Assembly: GCA_019635715.1 (NCBI GenBank)
Contig: JAHBYY010000037.1
Span: forward strand, 1 to 42,949
Direction: 5' to 3'
Source of the DNA: Rhizobiaceae bacterium
Lineage (GTDB): Bacteria; Pseudomonadota; Alphaproteobacteria; Rhizobiales; Rhizobiaceae
DNA: 42,949 bases
Below the pieces are notes generated by a model. The model worked only from the letters and a program-made list of their open reading frames with translations. It was not told where the DNA came from and made no database searches. The position numbers and the translations under genes are program-made. Shown piece after piece: positions 32,994-39,878 of this stretch; position 1 is the stretch's first letter; every line of letters begins with the position of its first letter.

Positions 32994-34796
32994 ATGGCGC
33001 GAACGGCGAGATCGAGGAAGGCGGCGGCTTTCGACCCGATCCTGCTCGCCGTGCTGTCGAGCCGCTTCGAATCGATCATCCGCGAGATGACCAACACGGT
33101 GATGAAGGCCAGCCGCTCGTCGGTGATCAAGAACGCCCGCGACATGTCCTGCGGCATCCTCACCTACGACCACCGGCTGATCTCGGTCGAGGAGGCGCTG
33201 CCGATCCATGTCAATGCGCTGGAACTGACGACGAAGCCGATCACCGAACTGTTCGACGACGTAAAGGAGGGCGACGCGTTCCTCAACAACAGCCCGTTCT
33301 ACGGGGTGACGCATCACGCCGACCTGACGCTCTGCGTGCCGGTGTTCTTCGACGGGGTGCCGCTGTTCTGGACGCTGTCGCGCTCGCATCATGCCGACAT
33401 CGGCGCGCCCGAGCCGTCGACCTACCTGCCGTTCGCGGCGACGATCTACCAGGAGGGGGTGCATTTCCCCTGCGTGCGCATCCAGGAAGATTTCAAGGAC
33501 AAGCAGGACCTGCTGCGCATCGGCTTCCAGAAAATCCGCGTCAGCAACATGTGGTACGGCGACTACCGCGCCCAGGTCGGTGCGTGCCGGACCGGCGAGC
33601 GGCGGCTGAAGGAGCTCGTCGGCCAGTACGGGATCGAGACGGTCCGCGCCTTCATCGAGGCCTGGATGGACTATGGCGAGCGCCGGGCCATCGCCTCGAT
33701 CGCCCGGCTGCCGGCCGGAACCTATGAATACACGGTTCGGCACGACCCGGTGGCCGGCGTCGCCGACGAGGGCATCCCGATCACCGCGAAGGTGACGGTC
33801 GACCCGAAGAAGGGGCTGATCACCGTCGACGTGCGCGACAATCCGGACTGCGTGCCCGGCGGGCTCAACCTGACGGAAGCCTGCGCGGTGGCCTCCTGCC
33901 GCATCGGCGTCTACTACAATCTCGACGCCAGCGTGCCGCACAACGAGGGCAGTTCGAGCCGCATCGTGCCGCTGCTGCGCGACAATTGCGTGGTCGGGCG
34001 ACCGAGCCATCCGACCGGCACGTCGTGCGCAACCTCCAACGTCAACGAACGGCTCGCCAATGCCGTGCAGTGCGCCTTCTCGCAGATGGGCGAGCCCTAC
34101 GGCATGGCGGAAGGCGGCGGCAATTTTTCCGCTGCGCTGGGCGTCGTTTCGGGCGTCGACAAGCGGCGCGCGCATCATGTCGAATACATCACCCAGCTTA
34201 TGATGGCGCTGTCGGGCGGGCCGGCCAATCACGGCCATGACGGCTGGCTGACCTACGAATGCTCCGTCGGCAACGGCATCATGGTGACGGATTCCGTCGA
34301 GGTCGACGAGGCGACCTATCCGATCCTCGTCGAGGAACGGCGGATCGCCGAGGACAGCATGGGCTGCGGCCAGTGGAACGGCGCGCCGGCGGTGAAGGGC
34401 TCGTACCGGTCGCTGACCGGCGAGATGATGCTCTATGTCTGCGGCGACGGCGGCACCTTCCCGGCCGGCGGCGTGCTGGGCGGCAAGGCCGGCGCGCATT
34501 GCGGCACCTGGCGGCGCGACCGGGCAGGCACGGTGGAACGCCTGGCCGACTTCTACAGCGGCCCGATCGCCGACGGAGATGCAGTGCTTTACCGCTCGGC
34601 GGCCGGCGGCGGCTATGGCGACGCGCTGAAGCGCGACCCGGAACGCGTCGCCGAGGACGTCAACCGTAAATGGCTGAGCGTCGCCTCGGCGCGCGACATC
34701 TACGGCGTGGCGCTCGACCTCCATGAAAACGGCGTCGACCACCGCGTCGACGTGGCGGGCACCGAGCGACTGAGGCGCGCCGCCGCGGCAGCATGA
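32994..34796 (+). CDS. hyuB: Hydantoinase B / oxoprolinase family protein
   Basis: This 600-residue protein is the HyuB-type subunit of ATP-dependent amidohydrolases and carboxylases such as N-methylhydantoinase, 5-oxoprolinase and acetone/acetophenone carboxylase. Family segments include ILLAVLSSRFESIIREMTN, SSVIKNARDMSCGI, FLNNSPFYGVTHHADLTLCV, then RSHHADIGAP, and late on GPANHGHDGW and GGGGYGD-like AAGGGYGDAL. HHAD histidines are candidate metal ligands. The length is normal for a separate HyuB. The ATG at 32994 has GGAGG eight bases upstream. The partner HyuA is encoded 5 kb downstream after a complete ABC importer. The substrate is likely a cyclic amide, imide or similar molecule. Which reaction applies, hydrolysis or carboxylation, cannot be read from the sequence. 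Confidence 0.92.
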   Translation: MARTARSRKAAAFDPILLAVLSSRFESIIREMTNTVMKASRSSVIKNARDMSCGILTYDHRLISVEEALPIHVNALELTTKPITELFDDVKEGDAFLNNSPFYGVTHHADLTLCVPVFFDGVPLFWTLSRSHHADIGAPEPSTYLPFAATIYQEGVHFPCVRIQEDFKDKQDLLRIGFQKIRVSNMWYGDYRAQVGACRTGERRLKELVGQYGIETVRAFIEAWMDYGERRAIASIARLPAGTYEYTVRHDPVAGVADEGIPITAKVTVDPKKGLITVDVRDNPDCVPGGLNLTEACAVASCRIGVYYNLDASVPHNEGSSSRIVPLLRDNCVVGRPSHPTGTSCATSNVNERLANAVQCAFSQMGEPYGMAEGGGNFSAALGVVSGVDKRRAHHVEYITQLMMALSGGPANHGHDGWLTYECSVGNGIMVTDSVEVDEATYPILVEERRIAEDSMGCGQWNGAPAVKGSYRSLTGEMMLYVCGDGGTFPAGGVLGGKAGAHCGTWRRDRAGTVERLADFYSGPIADGDAVLYRSAAGGGYGDALKRDPERVAEDVNRKWLSVASARDIYGVALDLHENGVDHRVDVAGTERLRRAAAAA

Positions 34797-34857
34797 ACGA
34801 CAGAAGAGGCGGCGGCGCGCGGCCGACCGTCCGAACGAAACCACAGAGGGACGAACG

Positions 34858-36039
34858 ATGACACAGCGTCACATCCTGAAGACCGGCCTCGCCGCGATGG
34901 CGTTCGCCGCCGGATTGCCGATCGCCGCACAGGCCGAAGAGCCCTTCATCATCGGTGCGGCGATCGCCCAGAGCGGCGCGATCGCTCCCTATGACGAAGG
35001 TCCGGCCAAGGCGATGGAGATCGCCATCGAAGAGATCAACGCCAAGGGCGGGCTGCTCGGCCGGCCGCTCAAGATCATCTATTCCGACACGAAATCCGAC
35101 ATCGCCTATGGCGCGACGGCCGCGCAGAACGTCATCGACCAGGGCGCCGGCATGGTGGTGGTGACCTGCGACTACGATTATGGCGGGGCGGCGGCGTCGG
35201 TGGCCGACGGCGCCAACCTCATCGCCTTCTCGACCTGCGCCGGCGACCCGAAATTCGGACCCTCCGGCATCGGCCCGAACGCCTTCACCATGTCGACCGG
35301 CTCGCCCGGCCAGGCGGTGGCACTGGCCGAGTGGGCCTACAACAAGCAGGGCTGGAAGACCGCCTACATCCTGCTCGACACGACGATCGCCTTCGACGCC
35401 AGCTATGCCGACGCCTTCGAGCGTCGCTGGACGGAACTGGCCGGTGCCGACGGGCTGCTCGGCAAGGACACGTTCGGCGGCGAGGATCCGCAGATCGCCA
35501 GCCAGATCACCCGCATCAAGGGCCTTGCCAAGCAGCCGGACGTGATCGCGCTGGCCTCCTTCCCGCCCGGCGGCTCGAGCGCCATGCGGCAGTTGCGCGC
35601 CGCCGGCGTCAACCAGCCGCTGCTGCTCTCCGAATCGTGGGACGGCGACTACTGGCTCGAAGCCGTGCCGAACCTCAGCGATGCCTATCTGGTGACCTAC
35701 GGCTCGGTGTTCGGCAACGACCCGCGTCCCGAAGTCGTCACCTTCATGGACAAGTTCAAGGCCAAGTACGACGCGATGCCTGTCACCTCGCATGCGCTGA
35801 CCGGCTACAGCGTCATCCAGGGCTGGTCGAAGGCGGTGGAAAAGGCCGGCACCTTCGACACCGACAAGGTACGCGAGACGCTGGAGACCTTCGTCGACGA
35901 GCCGCTGATCACCGGACCGACGACCTTCACCAAGGAAACGCACATCAACATGCAGCGCGATCTCGTGCTGATGGAGGTGAAGGACGGCAAGCCCGGCAAC
36001 ATCGTCGGCGTGGTGCGCGCCGAGCAGATGCCGAAATAG
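34858..36039 (+). CDS. ABC transporter substrate-binding protein, branched-chain amino acid type
   Basis: This 393-residue periplasmic binding protein has a signal peptide (LKTGLAAMAFAAGLPIAAQA, cleavage near residue 26) and the Leu/Ile/Val-binding fold. FIIGAAIAQSGAIAPYDEGP and INAKGGLLGRPLKIIYSD are the standard opening of LivK/amide-binding proteins, and MLRQLRAAG-like AMRQLRAAGVNQPLLLSES is in the second lobe. Such proteins bind amino acids, amides, urea or aromatic acids. Position between hyuB and the rest of the importer suggests its ligand is the substrate of the HyuAB enzyme, which is inference. AGAGGGACGAACG before the ATG gives a good ribosome-binding site. It is separated from livG by a large hairpin repeat, which could raise its mRNA level above that of the membrane components. 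Confidence 0.93.
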   Translation: MTQRHILKTGLAAMAFAAGLPIAAQAEEPFIIGAAIAQSGAIAPYDEGPAKAMEIAIEEINAKGGLLGRPLKIIYSDTKSDIAYGATAAQNVIDQGAGMVVVTCDYDYGGAAASVADGANLIAFSTCAGDPKFGPSGIGPNAFTMSTGSPGQAVALAEWAYNKQGWKTAYILLDTTIAFDASYADAFERRWTELAGADGLLGKDTFGGEDPQIASQITRIKGLAKQPDVIALASFPPGGSSAMRQLRAAGVNQPLLLSESWDGDYWLEAVPNLSDAYLVTYGSVFGNDPRPEVVTFMDKFKAKYDAMPVTSHALTGYSVIQGWSKAVEKAGTFDTDKVRETLETFVDEPLITGPTTFTKETHINMQRDLVLMEVKDGKPGNIVGVVRAEQMPK

Positions 36040-36118
36040 CAGACGTCTGCAAGGTGGGAGTGATTCACGCCGGATAGATATCGAGATAGTCGATTTCTGC
36101 AAGGCTGGTGCGAGGTAC

Positions 36119-36208
36119 CCCCACCCCTTACCCCTCCCCACAAGGGGGAGGGGGTCGCGAGCGCCTCAGAATCCCCCTCCCCCTTGTGGGGAGGGGTAAG
36201 GGGTGGGG
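36119..36208. repeat. Perfect 36-bp inverted repeat between livK and livG
   Basis: The arms 36119-36154 and 36173-36208 are exact reverse complements around an 18-nt spacer (36155-36172). Each arm itself folds, as CCCCTCCCC and GGGGGAGGGG flank ACAA. It starts 80 bases after the livK stop. The C/G-rich blocks match the hairpin parts of the repeats at 15.8 and 20 kb, without their GGGCAATCGCATTTGA ends. In mRNA it would be a very stable stem that could protect the upstream livK message or dampen expression of the genes behind it. Confidence 0.9.
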
Positions 36209-36292
36209 TGCCTCGGGCTGAGTCTCGTCATTTCAGGCCCGATGCGCGTTCCCCTGTACCGAACCTGCCACACCGAGCACATCCGAAACCCA

Positions 36293-37030
36293 GTGAACCT
36301 GCTCCAAACATCTTCCCTCGACGTCCGCGCCGTCACCGTCGACTTCCAGGGCCTGCGCGCCATCGACGACGTCAGCCTGAGGCTGCATGGCGGCGAGATC
36401 CTCGGGCTGATCGGGCCGAACGGCGCCGGCAAGACGACGCTGATCAACGTGCTGACCGGATTCCAGGAGCCGACGCGCGGCAGCGTGCATCTCGGCGGCG
36501 AGGACATCGGCGCATGGAAGCCGCATCAGCGCAGCCGGCGCGGCCTGGTTCGCACCTTCCAGAGCGTGCTGCCCTTCGCCGGCCTGTCGGCGCTGGAGAA
36601 TGTCGAGGCGAGCGGGCTGTCGATCGGCCTGTCGCGGGCCGAGGCGCGCGCCGACGCCGAACGCATCCTGATGGAGATGGGGCTGGGCGACAAGCTGCAT
36701 CGCGCCGCCGGCACCCTGCCGTTCGGCGAGGAACGCCGCGTCGGCATCGCGCGGGCGATCGCCATGCGGCCGCGCTTCCTTCTCATGGACGAGCCGGCGG
36801 CCGGGCTGAACGATGCCGAATGCCGCGACCTGAAGCAGATCGTCGAAGGCATCTCGCAGAGCCTCGGCTGCGGGGTGCTGTTCATCGAGCACCGCATGTC
36901 GCTGGTGTTCGAACTGTGCCGGCGCATCCAGGTGCTGCAGCTCGGCCGGACCCTGGCGGTCGGCACCCCCGACGAGATCCGCGCCGATCCGAAGGTGCGC
37001 ACCGCCTATCTCGGGCAGGAGGCGGCGTGA
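36293..37030 (+). CDS. ABC transporter ATP-binding protein, LivG type
   Basis: This 245-residue ATPase energises the importer. Walker A is GPNGAGKTT (about residues 42-50), the Q-loop region follows VRTFQSVLPF, and the signature is LPFGEERRVGIARAIAMRP in place of the classic LSGGQ, a substitution usual in LivG/LivF proteins. Walker B is FLLMDEPAAGL and the switch histidine lies in FIEHRM. The GTG at 36293 is chosen because VNLLQTSSLDVRAV is close to the family start; an ATG at 36242 would add 17 residues encoded next to the inverted repeat. No clear ribosome-binding site supports either. It is followed by a second palindromic element and then livF. Confidence 0.92.
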   Translation: MNLLQTSSLDVRAVTVDFQGLRAIDDVSLRLHGGEILGLIGPNGAGKTTLINVLTGFQEPTRGSVHLGGEDIGAWKPHQRSRRGLVRTFQSVLPFAGLSALENVEASGLSIGLSRAEARADAERILMEMGLGDKLHRAAGTLPFGEERRVGIARAIAMRPRFLLMDEPAAGLNDAECRDLKQIVEGISQSLGCGVLFIEHRMSLVFELCRRIQVLQLGRTLAVGTPDEIRADPKVRTAYLGQEAA

Positions 37031-37070
37031 ATAACTGGCTCGATCAGGACCTGTGTATGACCGGGAAGAC

Positions 37071-37183
37071 CCCCCTCACCGGCCCTTCGGGCCACCATTC
37101 CCGGGCGAGCCGCCTGTCTCCCCCGTCCTTCGGACCCCCCCGTCGGGGGGAGAGGTGGCCCCCGAAACGTGACGGTGAGGGGG
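37071..37183. repeat. Palindromic mosaic element between livG and livF
   Basis: CCCCCTCACCG (37071-37081) and CGGTGAGGGGG (37173-37183) are perfect inverted ends. Inside are GGCCCTTCGGGCC and a GGACCCCCCCGTCGGGGGG hairpin. The segment GGGCGAGCCGCCTGTCTCCCCCGT-like at about 37103-37126 resembles part of the insert at 15750-15775, so this element is another mosaic of the same building blocks. It occupies most of the 199-base gap in the operon. Confidence 0.8.
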
Positions 37184-37229
37184 TGCTTCAGTATTCGGCT
37201 GCCGACATCCGCAAATTCGGCAACCGCCC

Positions 37230-37952
37230 ATGCTGACCATCGACAACCTTCACGTCACCTACGGCAACGTCGTCGCGCTGCGCGGCGTCTCGCTGGAGGT
37301 CGGCGAGGGCGAGATCGTCGCCGTCATCGGCCCGAACGGGGCCGGCAAGTCGACGCTGCTGCTGACCGCCGCGGGACTGGTGCGGCCGCGGACCGGCAGC
37401 GTCGCCTTCGACGGCCGCTCCGTCGCGTCGCTGCAGCCGGAGGCGCTGGTCGCCTCCGGGCTGTCGCTGGTGCCCGAGGGCCGGCACATCTTCGGCTCGC
37501 TCAGCGTCGCGGAAAACCTGGCGCTCGGCGCCACCGTGCGGCACGACCGCGCCGAGATCGCGCGCGACGTCGAGCGGGTGCTGACGATGTTTCCGGTGCT
37601 GAGAGACCGCTACCGGCAGCGATCGGGAAAACTGTCCGGCGGCGAGCAGCAGATGCTGGCGATTGGCCGCGCCATGCTCGCCCGGCCGCGCCTGCTGCTG
37701 CTCGACGAGCCGTCGCTCGGCCTGGCGCCGCTGGTCGTCGAGCAGGTCTACGCCGCCATACAGGAACTGCGGCGCTCCGGCGTCACGGTGCTGGTGGTCG
37801 AGCAGAACGCGTCGCGGGCGCTCGCCGCGGCCGACCGGACCTATGTGCTCAACACCGGCGTCGTGAGGCTGACCGGACGGTCGGACGACATCCGCGGCAC
37901 GCCGGCCTTCGAGGCCGCCTATTTCGGTGTGCAGGCTGGAGCGGCGGGCTGA
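37230..37952 (+). CDS. ABC transporter ATP-binding protein, LivF type
   Basis: This 240-residue protein is the second ATPase of the importer. Walker A is GPNGAGKST (about residues 35-43), the characteristic LVPEGRHIFGSLSVAENL of LivF proteins follows, then the canonical signature LSGGEQQMLAIGRAMLARP, Walker B LLLLDEPSLGLAP and the H-loop region VLVVEQNASRAL, which has N in place of the switch histidine as is normal in LivF. The ATG at 37230 starts MLTIDNLHVTYGNVVAL, the family start. Its TGA shares one base with the ATG of livH, so translation is coupled. Confidence 0.95.
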   Translation: MLTIDNLHVTYGNVVALRGVSLEVGEGEIVAVIGPNGAGKSTLLLTAAGLVRPRTGSVAFDGRSVASLQPEALVASGLSLVPEGRHIFGSLSVAENLALGATVRHDRAEIARDVERVLTMFPVLRDRYRQRSGKLSGGEQQMLAIGRAMLARPRLLLLDEPSLGLAPLVVEQVYAAIQELRRSGVTVLVVEQNASRALAAADRTYVLNTGVVRLTGRSDDIRGTPAFEAAYFGVQAGAAG

Positions 37953-38833
37953 TGGAGTTCCTGCAGAATGCCATCGACGCGATCAGCCTCGGCGCCGTCT
38001 ATGCGCTGGCGGCGCTCGGCATCGGCCTGATCTTCTCGATCATGCGGCTGATCAATTTCGCCCATGGCGAGCTGATCATGGCCGGCGGCTTCACGCTCTA
38101 CACGCTGGCGGGCCAGCCGCTGCTGGTGCTGATCCTGGCGGCGCTGATCGTCACGGCGATCCTGGCGCTCGGCATGGAGCGCATCGCCTTCCGGCCGCTG
38201 CGCAAGGCCAATCCGGCGACGCTGCTGATCGCTTCCTTCGCCGTCTCCTATCTCGTGCAGCATACGGTGCTGCTGCTCTACGGATCGCGCGCCATGGGCG
38301 TGCCGTTCCTGGCCGATCTGTCGACCAGCCTGGAATTCGGCGGGCTGCGGGTGCCGCGCCTGCAACTCGTCACCATCGGCGTCACCCTTCTGCTGATGGG
38401 CGGCCTGTTCGCCTTCTTCCGCTATTCGCGAACCGGCCTGCAGATGCGGGCGGCGGCCGAGGACTTCAACATGGCGCGGCTCGTCGGGGTGCGCGCCAAC
38501 CGGGTGATCGCCTTCGCCTTCGCGATCTCCGGCGGGCTGGCCTGCATGGTGTCGTTCTATCTGGTCGCGCAGACCGGCAGCGTCTCCTACAAGATGGGCG
38601 TGTCGATGGTGCTGATCGCCTTCGTCTCGTCGGTGGTCGGCGGCATGGGCTCGATCGTCGGGGCGGCGCTCGGCGGGTTCCTGGTCGGCATCATCTCGGT
38701 GTCGCTGCAGGCCTATCTGCCGGTCGATCTGCGGCCCTATCGCGACGCCTTCGTCTTCCTGATCTTCATCCTGTTCCTGTTCTGGAAGCCTGAGGGGCTG
38801 ATGAAGACCCGCGCCGACCGGGAGCGCGTCTGA
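37952..38833 (+). CDS. ABC transporter permease, LivH type
   Basis: This 293-residue inner-membrane permease has about eight hydrophobic segments. The opening AISLGAVYALAALGIGLIFS and IMRLINFAHGELIMAGGF are the LivH signature. The cytoplasmic coupling loop FFRYSRTGLQMRAAAEDFNM followed by ARLVGVRANRVIAFAFAISG contacts the ATPases, and SVVGGMGSIVGAALGGFLVG is conserved near the end. Length is standard. Start and stop each share one base with the neighbouring genes livF and livM (TGATG at both junctions), so these three genes form a tightly coupled unit. Confidence 0.95.
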   Translation: MEFLQNAIDAISLGAVYALAALGIGLIFSIMRLINFAHGELIMAGGFTLYTLAGQPLLVLILAALIVTAILALGMERIAFRPLRKANPATLLIASFAVSYLVQHTVLLLYGSRAMGVPFLADLSTSLEFGGLRVPRLQLVTIGVTLLLMGGLFAFFRYSRTGLQMRAAAEDFNMARLVGVRANRVIAFAFAISGGLACMVSFYLVAQTGSVSYKMGVSMVLIAFVSSVVGGMGSIVGAALGGFLVGIISVSLQAYLPVDLRPYRDAFVFLIFILFLFWKPEGLMKTRADRERV

Positions 38834-39873
38834 TGCTTGCCAATCCCGCTCTCCGCCCGCTGCAGACGGCAGCGATCCTGATCCTGGTGCTGCTCGGCGT
38901 GGCTCTGATGGCCGCTCTCGCGCCGCCGGCCATGCAGCGCACCGTCGTCGAGGCGATGATCAAGCTGACCGTGGTGGTCGGGCTGTTCGTCTTCGTCGGC
39001 AATTCCGGCGTGTTCTCCTTCGGCCACGTCGCCTTCATGGCGGTCGGTGGCTACATGTCGGCGGTGCTGACGCTGGCGCCGGCCCGCAAGGAGACGCTGC
39101 TCGACCTGCCGGGTTTCCTCGAAGCACTGCAACTGCCGTGGCCCGTGGCGATGATCGTCGTGGTGCCGGCCGTCGGGCTGATCGCGCTGGCCGTCGGCTG
39201 GCCGATCTGCCGGCTGCGCGGCATCGCCCTGCCGATGGCGACCTTCGCCATCCTGATCATCACCTTCGTCGTCGCCTCGAACTGGAAGGAGGTGACCGGC
39301 GGGCGCCAGGCACTGGTCGGGCTGCCGCGCTACACCGGCCTGTGGGTGGCCTTCGGTGGCGCGGCGCTGGCGATACTGGCCGCGGCGATCTACGGCGTGA
39401 CGCGCCACAGCCTGCTGCTGCGCTGCTCGCGCGAGAACGAGGTGGCGGCGGCGGCGACCGGCATCGACGTGGAGCGCGAGCGGCTGATCGCCTTCGTGAT
39501 CAGCGCGATGATCGTGGCGGCCGGCGGCGTGCTGTTCAGCCATTTCATCGGCACGATCACCGCCAACACGTTCTACCTCGACCTGACCTTCGTGACGTTG
39601 ACCATGCTGGTGGCGGGCGGCATGCGCAGCCTGACCGGCGCCTTCGTCGGCGTGGCCCTGGTGTCGATCGTTTCGGAACTCTTCCGCACCGTCGAACGCG
39701 GTTTCTCGGTCGGTAACGTCACGATCGCCGCTCCTCCCGGGCTGCAGGAGATCGCGCTTGCCGCCATCCTGCTGGCGATCCTCATCCTGCGGCCCTCGGG
39801 CCTGCTCGGCGACCACGAGGTCGCCTTCACCTCCAGTTCGTCGGGCAGCAGCCCCGCAAAACCAGAAGGTTAA
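38833..39873 (+). CDS. ABC transporter permease, LivM type
   Basis: This 346-residue permease pairs with LivH. Typical segments are NSGVFSFGHVAFMAVGGYMS near residue 60, LPMATFAILIITFVVASNWK with RLRGIALPMATFA before it, and RENEVAAAATGIDVERERLI, the coupling loop. About nine to ten hydrophobic segments are present. The C-terminus (EIALAAILLAILILRPSGLLG) is the family ending. The ATG at 38833 overlaps the livH stop by one base. hyuA starts six bases after its stop, so the importer and the enzyme subunit are clearly in one transcription unit. Confidence 0.95.
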   Translation: MLANPALRPLQTAAILILVLLGVALMAALAPPAMQRTVVEAMIKLTVVVGLFVFVGNSGVFSFGHVAFMAVGGYMSAVLTLAPARKETLLDLPGFLEALQLPWPVAMIVVVPAVGLIALAVGWPICRLRGIALPMATFAILIITFVVASNWKEVTGGRQALVGLPRYTGLWVAFGGAALAILAAAIYGVTRHSLLLRCSRENEVAAAATGIDVERERLIAFVISAMIVAAGGVLFSHFIGTITANTFYLDLTFVTLTMLVAGGMRSLTGAFVGVALVSIVSELFRTVERGFSVGNVTIAAPPGLQEIALAAILLAILILRPSGLLGDHEVAFTSSSSGSSPAKPEG

Positions 39874-39878
39874 ATCGC

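Noticed and set aside
32964-34844. Long minus-strand open frame opposite hyuB
   Set aside because: Arg/His/Asp-rich shadow of hyuB without a recognisable start or domain; similar shadows occur opposite lysA, TIGR02302, the acyl-CoA synthetase gene and hyuA.
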